From positions 62,001 to 126,000 of the IMG/VR virus record IMGVR_UViG_3300009506_000003: a stretch of 64,000 bases of DNA, one strand, 5' to 3'. Below the pieces are notes generated by a model. The model saw nothing but the letters and a program-made list of their open reading frames with translations. It was not told where the DNA came from and made no database searches. A program made the translations under genes and the position numbers. Numbering within the stretch: the first letter of the stretch is position 1; every line of letters starts with the position of its first letter. The stretch is from a virus. Below, piece by piece: positions 7,759-16,954 of the stretch.

Positions 7759-9845
7759 ACCACTGGGTCAATCGAAGCATCCTCGTCCTCTGTGGACGTG
7801 ATCCCCGACGTGTCCTCTGACTGAGACTGGGCCAAATTGCTGACGTAGGTGTTGCTGCCGTAAGCTGCCTCGAGCAGTGCGGCACGTTCTTCATCGCTGG
7901 GCTCGGTGTTCTCGATAGTACCCTCCTGACCGTAGACCTCTTCGATAGTGGAGGGGTCATCTCGACCCTCCCCGTACGACGCGCTGTCAGTGTTGCCGTA
8001 GACCTCGTCCAAAGAGTCCTTCACTTTGTCCGCGTTGGGCTCGGTACGGTCGACGTCATCAGGCAGGTCACCTTCTGCTGCCAGCGTCTCAGCATCTTGA
8101 GCCTCTTGGCTGTTGATGAGGTTCGTGTAGTCGTTGCTCCCGTACGCCATTTCGTAGGCGTAGCTCTCACTCATGGGAACGCCGCCGAACAGCCGAGCCT
8201 TCTGGGACTCAGGGATGTACTCGTTGCTGTTGTAGACGTCACCAATCTTGGCTTTGCCCACCGACGTGACCCCTTGAGAGAACAAGTCGTGGACATCCTG
8301 GCTAGCTACTCGATCTTTCCATCGAGCCCAGCTATCCAATGCGTTCTTCCCAACGTACTCGCTGATACCGGGGATGAACTGGCCTTGAGCAAAACCCTCC
8401 CCGATGTATTTGATGTTCTGCGGCGTCAGACCGAGTGCAGACGACGCCACCCCCAAAGGATTCTCCACGAAGTTCCTGGCGGTCATGATCGCGCCGTACC
8501 CTGTACGCAGCGCCTGGACCACTCCAGCAATGTCTTGCAGAATCCCGCCGGCGGCAGCGATGACATTGAAGTTCGCCAACATGGCCTTGTCCGCGTCGGC
8601 CTTCTGCTTCTTCGCCTCGAGGCGGCCCTGCAGGGCTTGCCACTGATCTTCCGTCATCAGGTCCTTGAGGCTGGCGGGCTGACGGCGAGTTGGGTACTCG
8701 TCGTAGTTCTCGTAGATCATGCCTCGAGAGGTACCAGTCACCTCAGACACCCAGGAGGGAACGAACTTGACGGGCCCCAGAACACGGAGTTTGGTTCCGG
8801 GCACCGGAACGAGAACCCCGTTGACGTCCACCTTGATGGTGGATTGTCTCTGCCCTTCTGCATTGAGGGTAGTGAGAGCTGTAGTGGTGATCGAAGATGG
8901 AGCCAGCTCTGCAGTCGAGTTCGCAGCAATGGCTGCAGCGGCTCCAATAGGCATCCTCAAAGTACGCCCACCCATCAGCCGGTTGGCGATGTCGAGTTTG
9001 TCCCCCAGCCACACCTGAGCTGAGTTCCAGTAGGAGACACCCTTCCTCATCAAGCCGAGGACGCTGTTCTCTTTCGGGATCTGCTTGGAGGTTGCAGCAT
9101 TCATGTTGGCTTCCCGAACTGCTACGCCTGTCGACGTGAAGGACTTCCTTCTCTTGTCGAGCTCGTCGTTCAAGATGTCCAATGACTGAGCTTCAACCCC
9201 AGGGAATCTCATCGCTCCCACGTTGGAGTACTCATGGTAGTTGGTCATGAGCATCGTCATCGTGAAAGGCACTGTGTACGGGTCGTCCGCCGTGTCGATA
9301 GCAGTAGCGTTGATCGGGTAGCCCTCAACAACGATGGTGTCGTACGCGATGTAGCACCGCGCGTTTCTCTCCACGAGCTTGCTACCACGAAGGTACCTCT
9401 CGTAGTTGAGCCAGAACTGGGCCCGCCAGTTGAAGTCCTCCGTGTTCATCAAGAGCCCTTGGAACGTGACGAACCGCGGCTTCTCCCCAAAGAAGTAGGC
9501 GAAGGACTCACCGAACGTGGGGATGACTTGCGTCTTCTCTTCTCGGCTCTCCTCCACTCTCTGAAGGATGAAGTCGGAGTATTCAGCCACCGCCCCTTGA
9601 GCGGTGATGTTCTTCTTCGGGTCGGATGTCTGGTCTACGGCCGAGCTCGACACGAGCGGGATCGAGAACCCATCGGGGGTCCTCACAGAAATGACGGCGT
9701 ACGTGTCCTTCTTGATTTGGATGCCACGGTAGGGACGACGGATGGCTGCCCACTCCGCTCCCCGACCCGTCTGGTTTGTGAGGGTAGAGGACCCGCTCTT
9801 ACGGCTCCGAGCTTCGAAGTGGTCTGACTCAAGAAAGATGAACAT
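7755..9845 (-). CDS. Tail/baseplate structural protein with repetitive acidic C-terminus
   Basis: 696 aa. Residues 110-215 (FGESFAYFFGEKPRFVTFQG, FNWRAQFWLNYERYLRGSKL, GYPINATAIDTADDPYTVPF) match a fold seen in tail-tube-initiator or Dit-like proteins, where an L-G-x-L-x-N strand, a W-x-x-x-W-x-x-Y helix and a V-x-GY strand recur. The last 150 residues are acidic and repeat AYGSN/VYGN-type units. Start and stop overlap both neighbours by 1-4 bases, so translation is coupled with the hub-like protein. Confidence 0.75.
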   Translation of the reverse strand: MFIFLESDHFEARSRKSGSSTLTNQTGRGAEWAAIRRPYRGIQIKKDTYAVISVRTPDGFSIPLVSSSAVDQTSDPKKNITAQGAVAEYSDFILQRVEESREEKTQVIPTFGESFAYFFGEKPRFVTFQGLLMNTEDFNWRAQFWLNYERYLRGSKLVERNARCYIAYDTIVVEGYPINATAIDTADDPYTVPFTMTMLMTNYHEYSNVGAMRFPGVEAQSLDILNDELDKRRKSFTSTGVAVREANMNAATSKQIPKENSVLGLMRKGVSYWNSAQVWLGDKLDIANRLMGGRTLRMPIGAAAAIAANSTAELAPSSITTTALTTLNAEGQRQSTIKVDVNGVLVPVPGTKLRVLGPVKFVPSWVSEVTGTSRGMIYENYDEYPTRRQPASLKDLMTEDQWQALQGRLEAKKQKADADKAMLANFNVIAAAGGILQDIAGVVQALRTGYGAIMTARNFVENPLGVASSALGLTPQNIKYIGEGFAQGQFIPGISEYVGKNALDSWARWKDRVASQDVHDLFSQGVTSVGKAKIGDVYNSNEYIPESQKARLFGGVPMSESYAYEMAYGSNDYTNLINSQEAQDAETLAAEGDLPDDVDRTEPNADKVKDSLDEVYGNTDSASYGEGRDDPSTIEEVYGQEGTIENTEPSDEERAALLEAAYGSNTYVSNLAQSQSEDTSGITSTEDEDASIDPVV

Positions 9846-10078
9846 CAGCCTTGCCCCGCCGTGAACCGCTCAGTGAGCAGGAACTCCAAGAAGAGTGGCT
9901 CCACCTCTGACCCGACATCCGTGCCTGTCATCAAACGGTAGATCTCACGATTGATCAGATGCAGGAAGACGTCGTCCACGTTGATGCGGTCGATCAGCTT
10001 CATCGTGATCTTGCCGCGCTCGTTCGTGGTGATCGAGACTTCTTGCTCGAAACGTCCGCCTTCCTCTCCGTTTGCCAT
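9845..10078 (-). CDS. Small tail-region protein
   Basis: 77 aa between tape measure and tail structural protein, overlapping the latter by one base. Content is mixed beta then helix (EQEVSITTNERGKITMKLIDRI, NREIYRLMTG). In many phages a small gene directly after the tape measure encodes a tail or baseplate connector; that is the only basis for a role here. Confidence 0.75.
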   Translation of the reverse strand: MANGEEGGRFEQEVSITTNERGKITMKLIDRINVDDVFLHLINREIYRLMTGTDVGSEVEPLFLEFLLTERFTAGQG

Positions 10079-10087
10079 GAGTCCTCC

Positions 10088-13000
10088 TTACGTCTCCTGA
10101 GCCACCGGGTTGCTCTGTTTGACCTTCATCGCCTCGTCTTTGATTTTGTCTCCCAGGACAGAGCCTACCGCAAACACGAACCGCTCGTTGGCGGCGGCGT
10201 ACTTGGTCAACATGTCCGTCAAGCTCTGGTTCTGAGACTTCCGGGCTCCGGGACCTTCACCCAACGCGGCGCCTGATACACCACGAAGCATGTCCTTGAG
10301 CTCTCCCACGTCTCTGCCCTTGATGCCTCCCTTCAGGAGCTCGTTCAACCTCTCCTGATCCACCCCAGTGAAGAGGTCCACTCCTCCTGCGCGCATCCGC
10401 TGGCGGAACTTGCGGACACCGGCCTCGTCCATCTCCCCCATCTGCTCGATGAGGCCGAGACGACCTGCCTGCCGACCTACCTCTCCCGCGCGGCCTTGCA
10501 GAAGGAGGTCGATCTCTTTCTGGCTCAAGTCTCCGCTTTTGGCCACTTCCCCCAAGAGCTGACGACCGCCTGTGAGGTCCTCTTTGGCAAACGCCTGACG
10601 AGCTCGCTCGAGCGTGGAGCGGAGGCCTTCGTCCTTGATCCCCTGAATGCCTGTGATTGGACCCTGCGACTTCGCAACGTCCCGCATCCGGGTCTTCTTT
10701 TCCTTCCACATCTGGGCCTGCTGAACAGCACTACTCGTGCCCAGCTCTTTCGCCAAGGCATCCTTGGTGTCCTGGCTGGAGCCCTGCAGAAGCTCCATGA
10801 CCCTCTTTGCGTTCGTGTCCCCTCTGTTGGCAGCCTCGGTGAATCGATTCCCCTCTGCCGCCTTGCCACTGATGTAGTCGGAAATGTCCTGAGGGGAGAA
10901 CTCCTCTGATGACAGGATGCCAGCCCATTCGTCTTCCGAAATCTGCTCGCCGGCAGCCATACCTCCAGCCACACCCAACCCGAGGCCTCCGAGGATGCCA
11001 CCTACGATTCCGCCGGCGACGGTACCGAGCACAGGTACCACAGAGCCGATAACGGCCCCCATGGCTGCACCGGCGACCGCCCCGCCTATCGCCCCACCTG
11101 CTGTGGAGACCATGCCCTCGCTGATGTCTGCGAGCTTGCCAAGATTCTCCTCGTGGATCTTGTCCAGGTCGCCTTCGGTCATGACGCCAACCTCGCGCGC
11201 CATCCGGTCATAGTCGACGGCCAGGTCGCTCTGCTTGTACTTGAGCTCGCCCTGGGCGACGGCCAAGACGTCCAGCTTGCCCTCCATCGTGCCCTCACCT
11301 CCAGGAGTACCCTTGGTGAGCTCACGCATTGCCGCTCGAGCCTCGCTGTCGCCCTCCAGCATGCGAAGCACTTCTCTTCCGTACTCCCGAGGGCTGGCGT
11401 CTTTAGCATTCTGCAAGCGGTCTCGAGAGTCCTTGCTGTTGAACATTTCCCTGACCCGGCGTTTGACCGTGTCCATCGCTTGGCGCTTCTTTTGAGTCTC
11501 CCCACCCAGCAGGCCGCCCATCGTGGCGTCCATGCTGCGCATCATAGTGCGACGAGAGATTCGACGAACATCCTCCGACTTGGCGCTCCTGCCTCCCCCC
11601 AGGTTGACCTCAGACGCTCCCGCCGGGCCAGCCTGTGTCTCCAACCCGGCCTCAACCAAAGACCGAGCTCGAGGCGTCATCATGGAGAGCTCGTAGCCGC
11701 TCATGCCCATCGCTCCCCCGCCCATCCAAGCCAAGGGGTCTATTCCCACGGCGCCCATCGTTGCGCCGGCGAGCCCGCCAAGAGCAGTACCCCACGGCCC
11801 AATCATGGAGCCGGCAGCGGCACCCATCGCGCCGTATCCTGCTACGCGGCCGAGGAAACCGGCACCTTGCTCTCTCATCTGCATCGTCATGTTGCCGAGG
11901 ATGCCCGGGTCTACAAAGCCCTGTCCCACGTTTGCAGCACCCAACATCTGAGGGGTGATCTCTCTGTCCATGGCACCAGCAGCAGCCATGTGCATCTGCT
12001 GACGCATGCTGAGCTTTGGCAGTCGACGGGTACGTCCTGTCATCCACCTTCCGACCTTGTCCATTGTGGACCCGATCTCCGTGGCGAGGTTCTCCCCAAG
12101 CTCCTGCAAGGGACGCTCTACTGCTTCCTCCCACACGCTGCCAACCGCATCCTTGAATCCCGCCCAGCTCTGGTTCCTTCGCTGCTCGATGTTCCTGAAA
12201 CTGTCCTCGAGCGCAGCCTCCATGCGGCGCTCGTTGTCGGCGGTGATGCGAGGCATCTCCTGAATCATCTTCTGGATGACGTCCGCTTGGCGCTGGTTCG
12301 CTCCAGTCAGGAGCTGAATGAACCTGTTCTGAATGGGCTCCGACGCAGCACCGTACCCCGCACGGTTCATGGCCTGTTGGATGCCCATCGACATAGCCTC
12401 GACGCCACCCTGCGCGGCCATGCTCTGACCCATCTGGTCTGCACGATTGAAGAACGACACGGCCAAGGACTTGTTGCTGACTCGTTTTCGCCCCTGCGCC
12501 TGAAGCTGACCGATGGTTACCTCCCCCCTTTGGAACTTCGCAAGGAGCTCCGGGTCCATCCGTCCTGTGAATTGGCCTCCCTCGATCTCTCCTAAACCAG
12601 CCATCATGAGCCGGCCCATAGCGGTCTGACCCATTCCGGACATGACCTGCTGCAAGGAACCAGCAACCATCTGACGACCTTCAGCGCCGGTGACACCTCC
12701 AGTGAAGTTTCGAATGTCTTCTCGACTCAAGACGCCTGTGTGAACAGCACCAGACACCTGAGTGAATAGCTCTCTGCCCAAGCGTGCCCCAGCTCGGAGC
12801 GTGCCTCCCATCGCGTGGGACATCTGCGCTCCGGTCTGCATCGCACCCATCAGGGCTGCTCCGCCTCCGGGCCCCGCAGCTTTTCCTGCTACCGCAGTAC
12901 CCATGACGTCGGCCGCTGACCACAGCCCCATCTTGTTCAGGTTCTGGACGAGGGGCATCGCCTCGTCGAGGGTAGTACCAAGGATCTGAGCCACGGCCTT

Positions 13001-13825
13001 GGTCTTCCCAACGATGTCTCTGAATCGTCGTTTGAACTGATTGACGTCACCGACACCCTCGAGCATTCCAGATTGACCAGCTCGGTCCATTAGGCGGCGC
13101 ATGTCCTGCATGCTGGTCATCACGTCCTCACCTGCCATCTCGTGCAAGAATGACGTGACGTTCTTGATCATTCCTCTGCCAGGCCCGCCACCCATTCCTG
13201 CGCCACCTTGTCCCCATTGAGGCTCGAAGTACTGCGTCGCCATGCGACCAACGTCTTTGACGTTCTGCGCACCTTGAAAGATGTTCGTCCCAACAGTCTC
13301 GATAGCCTTGCCAGCGATGTAGTAGGGGATCGCAGCAGCGGCAGCGCCAGCCAAACCTCCAGCAAGTACACCCGCCCCCGCTCGCAGTCCTCCGGAAGCG
13401 AACGCGCGCCCAACGTTGCCGAAGCCGTGCATGAGGCCCATGCCAGACTCTCCGGCCATTACGCCCATGCGGCCTATTCCAGTGGCGGACGATACACCTG
13501 TACCAGCTCCGAACGCTCTACTGATCCCCGTGAATGGATCCAACAGACCGAGCGGGTTCCGGTACCCGAGCAGACCTGCCGCCATGGTGCCGCCGGCGGC
13601 GATACCTGGAAGAGCCATGCCGAGCCCGCCAGTGATGCGAGCTCCCATGTTGGGATCAAATGGCTCAGACACTCGGTAGGACGGAGAGGGGTACGGGTTC
13701 TGCATCTGAGGGGCAGGAGCCATAGCGTAGCCGCCTCCCACTGCCTGGGAGAACGCATGCTGATTGGCGAACATCACTTGCTGTCCACCAACCAGACCTG
13801 ACACCTGCTCGCTCGTAAACGGCAT
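10088..13825 (-). CDS. Tape measure protein
   Basis: 1,245 aa, the longest gene. The ATG at 13825 follows GGAGG; a TTG one codon earlier is less likely. The protein is Gly/Ala/Met-rich with hydrophobic blocks at residues about 70-190, 640-720 and 930-990 and long amphipathic helices rich in Q, M and R, typical of tape measures. At about 0.15 nm per residue it would specify a tail near 190 nm. It precedes tail and hub genes, the usual order. Confidence 0.85.
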   Translation of the reverse strand: MPFTSEQVSGLVGGQQVMFANQHAFSQAVGGGYAMAPAPQMQNPYPSPSYRVSEPFDPNMGARITGGLGMALPGIAAGGTMAAGLLGYRNPLGLLDPFTGISRAFGAGTGVSSATGIGRMGVMAGESGMGLMHGFGNVGRAFASGGLRAGAGVLAGGLAGAAAAAIPYYIAGKAIETVGTNIFQGAQNVKDVGRMATQYFEPQWGQGGAGMGGGPGRGMIKNVTSFLHEMAGEDVMTSMQDMRRLMDRAGQSGMLEGVGDVNQFKRRFRDIVGKTKAVAQILGTTLDEAMPLVQNLNKMGLWSAADVMGTAVAGKAAGPGGGAALMGAMQTGAQMSHAMGGTLRAGARLGRELFTQVSGAVHTGVLSREDIRNFTGGVTGAEGRQMVAGSLQQVMSGMGQTAMGRLMMAGLGEIEGGQFTGRMDPELLAKFQRGEVTIGQLQAQGRKRVSNKSLAVSFFNRADQMGQSMAAQGGVEAMSMGIQQAMNRAGYGAASEPIQNRFIQLLTGANQRQADVIQKMIQEMPRITADNERRMEAALEDSFRNIEQRRNQSWAGFKDAVGSVWEEAVERPLQELGENLATEIGSTMDKVGRWMTGRTRRLPKLSMRQQMHMAAAGAMDREITPQMLGAANVGQGFVDPGILGNMTMQMREQGAGFLGRVAGYGAMGAAAGSMIGPWGTALGGLAGATMGAVGIDPLAWMGGGAMGMSGYELSMMTPRARSLVEAGLETQAGPAGASEVNLGGGRSAKSEDVRRISRRTMMRSMDATMGGLLGGETQKKRQAMDTVKRRVREMFNSKDSRDRLQNAKDASPREYGREVLRMLEGDSEARAAMRELTKGTPGGEGTMEGKLDVLAVAQGELKYKQSDLAVDYDRMAREVGVMTEGDLDKIHEENLGKLADISEGMVSTAGGAIGGAVAGAAMGAVIGSVVPVLGTVAGGIVGGILGGLGLGVAGGMAAGEQISEDEWAGILSSEEFSPQDISDYISGKAAEGNRFTEAANRGDTNAKRVMELLQGSSQDTKDALAKELGTSSAVQQAQMWKEKKTRMRDVAKSQGPITGIQGIKDEGLRSTLERARQAFAKEDLTGGRQLLGEVAKSGDLSQKEIDLLLQGRAGEVGRQAGRLGLIEQMGEMDEAGVRKFRQRMRAGGVDLFTGVDQERLNELLKGGIKGRDVGELKDMLRGVSGAALGEGPGARKSQNQSLTDMLTKYAAANERFVFAVGSVLGDKIKDEAMKVKQSNPVAQET

Positions 13826-13864
13826 CAAACCTCCGACTTCGTTCCGTACCTCCTCTAGTACACC

Positions 13865-13891
13865 GAAATCTTTCTACAGACTACGATATAA
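13865..13891 (+). promoter_or_regulatory. Candidate + strand promoter, GAAA-N15-CGATATAA
   Basis: GAAA at 13865-13868, 15 bases, then CGATATAA at 13884-13891. This exactly fits the bipartite motif found before other + operons. It points rightward, antisense to the small - strand genes, about 740 bases before the first + gene at 14632. Confidence 0.4.
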
Positions 13892-13892
13892 G
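13874..13892 (-). promoter_or_regulatory. Candidate - strand promoter before tape measure
   Basis: On the - strand this reads CTTATATCGTAGTCTGTAG, sharing TTATATnTAG with sites upstream of the - strand genes at 14595, 20686, 29147 and 63649. It lies about 50 bases before the tape measure start. Confidence 0.4.
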
Positions 13893-14029
13893 AGTCCTGC
13901 TGGTAAACCGTGGATGAGAGACGCGGGTCCGGTCAGTGCCACAAACACAACCAACAAGACACGCCCGAACCACGCAGAGTCCACCGCGGGCTCGGCGCCC
14001 AATGTGAAGGGGCCCCGGGAGCTGGGCAT
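13874..14029 (-). CDS. Possible 51-aa membrane protein
   Basis: ATG at 14029, 8 bases after the stop of the upstream gene. One hydrophobic stretch (VLLVVFVALTGPASLI) could span the membrane. There is no good ribosome site, and the sequence overlaps candidate promoters, so it may be chance. If real it would be a small membrane protein next to the tape measure. Confidence 0.35.
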   Translation of the reverse strand: MPSSRGPFTLGAEPAVDSAWFGRVLLVVFVALTGPASLIHGLPAGLLYRSL

Positions 14030-14036
14030 CCAGTTT

Positions 14037-14330
14037 TTACTTACCCCCGAGGAATCTCTTTTTCTCGGGCTGCTTCGGAGGGTCAATGGGGGTCACGTTG
14101 CCTTCAGGTGGAGCCACTTGATCGTCTGCTTTCTTGGCGATCCGTTCGTAGTACCCACGCACCGCGCTTCGACAGCGCTTGCAGAGGTCTTCGAACGAAC
14201 AGAGCTCTCCATGGAAATTGACAGTCACCTCGAACTTCATCTCACCCTTGCGGGCAACTTCTCCGGAGTGCTGAGTTTCGACCCGACCGCAACGGTCACA
14301 GGTCACTTCGACAACATCTCGTCGTGCCAT
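14037..14330 (-). CDS. Small zinc-ribbon protein
   Basis: 97 aa. ATG at 14330 behind GAGGAGGGG, which decides the start. CDRC near the N-terminus and CKRC about 46 residues later can bind one zinc ion. The C-terminus is Pro/Lys-rich and disordered (PPKQPEKKRFLGGK). Its start is one base from the upstream stop. Role unknown. Confidence 0.75.
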   Translation of the reverse strand: MARRDVVEVTCDRCGRVETQHSGEVARKGEMKFEVTVNFHGELCSFEDLCKRCRSAVRGYYERIAKKADDQVAPPEGNVTPIDPPKQPEKKRFLGGK

Positions 14331-14331
14331 C

Positions 14332-14595
14332 TTACCCCTCCTCAGGAAGGTGATTGGTCGGAGTCTTCTCATCAACGTGCCCACGCAGCTTCTGGTAGAG
14401 GTACCCCTCTACCGCAAACCGCTCTATCTTGACGAGCCCGTCTGAGTAGTCCGGGTGTCCTCTGAGACCTTCCTCGAAACGAGAGACCTCTTTTTGACAT
14501 AAGGCTCGTAGAGGATCCGCGTTCCCCTTTCGGGCCTCTTGCAAGGCCGAGTTCATTTCGTCTTCTGACCAAGGCAGTGTGATCTCGATTTGCAT
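14332..14595 (-). CDS. Small acidic hypothetical protein
   Basis: 87 aa (begins MQIEITLPWSEDEMNSAL), helical, no recognised family. First gene of a leftward operon that continues into the zinc-ribbon protein and tape measure. It diverges from the + operon starting at 14632, and a candidate + promoter lies inside it in antisense. Confidence 0.75.
   Translation of the reverse strand: MQIEITLPWSEDEMNSALQEARKGNADPLRALCQKEVSRFEEGLRGHPDYSDGLVKIERFAVEGYLYQKLRGHVDEKTPTNHLPEEG
14476..14507 (+). promoter_or_regulatory. Candidate + strand promoter of the 14632 operon
   Basis: GAAA at 14476-14479, 15 bases, then TGACATAA at 14495-14502, followed by GGCTC. This exactly matches the motif family. It lies within the divergent - gene and about 130 bases before the first + start codon. 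Confidence 0.5.
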
Positions 14596-14603
14596 GGACT
14601 CAA

Positions 14604-14620
14604 CCTACATATTTTCTATG
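14604..14620 (-). promoter_or_regulatory. Candidate - strand promoter, class 2
   Basis: Read on the - strand: CATAGAAAATATGTAGG, almost identical to CATAGAAGATGTGTAGG before the gene at 63649. It lies just upstream of the 14595 start in the divergent gap. Confidence 0.45.
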
Positions 14621-14631
14621 GGGTCATCAAT

Positions 14632-14895
14632 ATGGCGCAAGAGAAAAGAAGAGCCAAGCCGAAAAAGCCTGGTCGAAGCAGGATCCCCGAGTACCTCGTC
14701 CACTGTGGCGACGCTTGGAACCTCTTCGCGTACGGAGGAAAGTGGAAGGTCACCCACCTGACGAACAAGCTCAACGAGCTGCTCGCCAGAATCGACTTCT
14801 TGCCGGGGCTAGTGCTCCGGGATGAAGAAGGCAAGTTGCTGAAACCTGTCCTTCAGGTACACCTCGTGCCTGTGGACACACCGGAGGAAAGATGA
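14632..14895 (+). CDS. Small basic hypothetical protein
   Basis: 87 aa from ATG 14632 (MAQEKRRAKPKKPG), with a basic N-terminus followed by a compact domain (YLVHCGDAWNLFAYGGKWKV). It ends in an ATGA overlap with the next gene. First gene of a rightward operon of small proteins that includes the DNA ligase. No family recognised. Confidence 0.75.
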   Translation: MAQEKRRAKPKKPGRSRIPEYLVHCGDAWNLFAYGGKWKVTHLTNKLNELLARIDFLPGLVLRDEEGKLLKPVLQVHLVPVDTPEER

Positions 14896-15233
14896 GCGTA
14901 CCAAAAACTGGACCTGGCTCAGTCATAGAACCATTGGTTCTAAACGGGCCCATGATGAAGTGCCCGAAGTGTGAAGGAACCACCAACCTGTGGAGGAACG
15001 AGACAGTCCCCCGCATGATTGGTATCAAGCCCCTGCCCGAAGGTGGATTCGATTGGGACAACGAAGCCCGAGACGAGTTCATCGACGAGGCCAGCGTGAA
15101 GAGCTCAGAGGAGCCTGAGTTCTTCTGCCGCGATTGTGATGTCTACTTTGAGGCTCCAGAGATCGCTGAAATGGACGGCAATGCCGACCGGAAAGGACAC
15201 GACGGACATGCGCAGGTTCATCAAGGAGCCTAA
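14892..15233 (+). CDS. Zinc-ribbon protein
   Basis: 113 aa. CPKC at about residue 24 and CRDC at about residue 79 form a split zinc ribbon with an acidic insert. The start overlaps the upstream stop (ATGA). The C-terminal part overlaps the ligase start by up to 50 bases. Function unknown; coupling suggests co-expression with the ligase. Confidence 0.75.
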   Translation: MSVPKTGPGSVIEPLVLNGPMMKCPKCEGTTNLWRNETVPRMIGIKPLPEGGFDWDNEARDEFIDEASVKSSEEPEFFCRDCDVYFEAPEIAEMDGNADRKGHDGHAQVHQGA

Positions 15234-16620
15234 GGGCAAGGCCGCCCAAATCTGGGAGATCGTGGTGGCAAAGAACACGGTCTCCATCATGCACGGCCAG
15301 CTCGGCGGGAAGATGCAGGACACCTTGCAGGAGTTCGAGGGGAAGAACCTCAGCAAGAAGAACGAGAAGAGCCCAGAGCAAGTGGCTCAGGAATGGGCGG
15401 AGAACCAGATCAAGAAGAAGGTGAAGCAGGGCTACTTCGAGGTGAACATCAGTACGGGGAAGCCCATCGGAGACAAGGCCGCCGGTGACATCCTCACGTA
15501 CGTCCAGCCGCCGACCAACTTCACCATCTACAAGCCGCAGCACAGTCTCTCGAAAGCGCTCGAAAAGGCGCTGAGGGGCGGGCAAGCACTCGTCGGGAGA
15601 AAGCGGGACGGGTACATGCACTACCTGGTCACGGATGAGCACGGCTACACGAGGCTGTTCTCATCGAAGTGGGAGCCGGCCCACAACCTGGAGATGAAGG
15701 AGATGGTCCCTTGGATGGAACGGTACCCTCACATCGAGAGGGACGTTCAGAGACTCGGCTTGCCGCCGATGTCCATCGTCGTAGGGGAACTCTGCGCATC
15801 TCCAGAGTGCGGAAGAGACTCTTCTGGGTTCACCATAGACGACTTCGAGTACGTTGGAGGGGTCATCAAGTCCCTGACCCCCAGGGCACTCGACATGCAG
15901 CAAGAGCAAGGCCGACTCGAGTTCTGCATTTGGGACATCGCCATCTGGGGAGGGGAGCCCTACGCGAAAGAGATGACCGTCGGCGCTCGGTATGACCACA
16001 TCTACCACCTGATTGGTAGGACTGGGGTGGAGTTCATCACCATGCCTGAGCTGATCGAGCTCTACAACGACGGGTTCAAGGTCACGTCCCACCGTGCCGG
16101 CGAGCTCGAGCTCGAGTACGACCATGAGGATGTGGTCCATGACTTGCTCGAGTATGCAAAGAATCTCGGGTGGGAAGGTTACGTAGTGGTCAATCCCCAC
16201 GAGAAGTACGGGGACAAGGCGTTCAACTTCCGAGGCAAGAACGACCGTCCGGTCTGTTGCGGGAAGCTGAAGCCCGACTACGAGGCTGACTTCGTGGTCA
16301 TGTGGGATCCCGACAACAAGATCGGGGAGTGGGGCACCGGAAAGAACAAGAAGGGCGTCGGGTCTGTCCAGGCGTACCTCTACGACGACAATCTCTGCGA
16401 GCTCGTCCCGGTCAGCAAGGTTGGTGGGGGCATCACCGACGAGCAGTGCAAGAAGTTCGCGGATCCAAAGCTGTACCCCATGGTGTGGCAGGTCGTGTTC
16501 AAAGGATGGACCGCCAAGGGTTCTCTCCGTCATCCGTCCTTGTTCCGAGTGCGAGATGACAAGAAGCCAGAAGAATGCAGCATTGCCCAGAACCCAAGAT
16601 GGAGAGGAGCCGAGCAATGA
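15208..16620 (+). CDS. ATP-dependent DNA ligase with N-terminal WGR domain
   Basis: 470 aa from ATG 15208 (AGGA 9 bases upstream; ATG 15181 is an alternative). Residues 1-80 fit a WGR domain (AQIWEIVV, MHGQLGGKMQDTLQEF), a module known from PARPs and some ligases that binds DNA ends. Then come the nucleotidyltransferase motifs: KRDG at 132-135 (AMP-accepting lysine K132), VVGEL near 192, EGYVVV at 323-328 and KLKP at 353. It seals nicks with ATP in phage replication and recombination. The following gene starts inside its stop (ATGA). Confidence 0.9.
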   Translation: MRRFIKEPKGKAAQIWEIVVAKNTVSIMHGQLGGKMQDTLQEFEGKNLSKKNEKSPEQVAQEWAENQIKKKVKQGYFEVNISTGKPIGDKAAGDILTYVQPPTNFTIYKPQHSLSKALEKALRGGQALVGRKRDGYMHYLVTDEHGYTRLFSSKWEPAHNLEMKEMVPWMERYPHIERDVQRLGLPPMSIVVGELCASPECGRDSSGFTIDDFEYVGGVIKSLTPRALDMQQEQGRLEFCIWDIAIWGGEPYAKEMTVGARYDHIYHLIGRTGVEFITMPELIELYNDGFKVTSHRAGELELEYDHEDVVHDLLEYAKNLGWEGYVVVNPHEKYGDKAFNFRGKNDRPVCCGKLKPDYEADFVVMWDPDNKIGEWGTGKNKKGVGSVQAYLYDDNLCELVPVSKVGGGITDEQCKKFADPKLYPMVWQVVFKGWTAKGSLRHPSLFRVRDDKKPEECSIAQNPRWRGAEQ

Positions 16621-16886
16621 AGCAGAGACGATTCATTCTCTGGGACTGCAAGGACAACTACCGACCGATGACTGATGAGGAAGGGAACCAAATCATCAGC
16701 GATGGGGTTCTCGGGAGGTTGTCCTTGGACAATGTCTACCTGACCACCTACGCCCGCTACCCAGGTGAGCTCCGGCCGGCTGACCTCGAGGTCGGGGAGT
16801 GCATCAAGGCTGTAGGGTTTCACCTGAGCGGGGAGCATGGGGTCTACGACATCTACCGCGTCGAGGACGCATCGGAGGCCCCATGA
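16617..16886 (+). CDS. Small hypothetical protein after ligase
   Basis: 89 aa; ATG at 16617 overlaps the ligase TGA. Sequence begins MKQRRFILWDCKDNYRP and looks mixed alpha/beta with a VGECIKAVGFHLS strand pair. No family recognised. Co-translated with the ligase. Confidence 0.75.
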   Translation: MKQRRFILWDCKDNYRPMTDEEGNQIISDGVLGRLSLDNVYLTTYARYPGELRPADLEVGECIKAVGFHLSGEHGVYDIYRVEDASEAP

Positions 16887-16954
16887 GCTACTGCATGCCG
16901 ATGGGGCGCGGATGTCCGTGTCCAGAGTGTGAAGAGAGGGAGTCTGATGATTGA
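16883..16954 (+). CDS. Cysteine-rich micro-protein
   Basis: 23 codons: MSYCMPMGRGCPCPECEERE plus SDD. Four cysteines (C, then C-P-C-P-E-C) could bind one metal ion. It overlaps the stop of the gene before (ATGA) and the start of the gene after, so it is positioned like a genuine coupled gene despite its size. Confidence 0.55.
   Translation: MSYCMPMGRGCPCPECEERESDD

Noticed and set aside
11153-12595. A 480-codon open frame on the + strand
   Set aside because: It is antisense to the tape measure protein, whose composition and context are convincing. No ribosome site or domain is seen.
15661-16617. A 318-codon open frame on the - strand
   Set aside because: Antisense to the ligase catalytic domain, whose motifs are complete.
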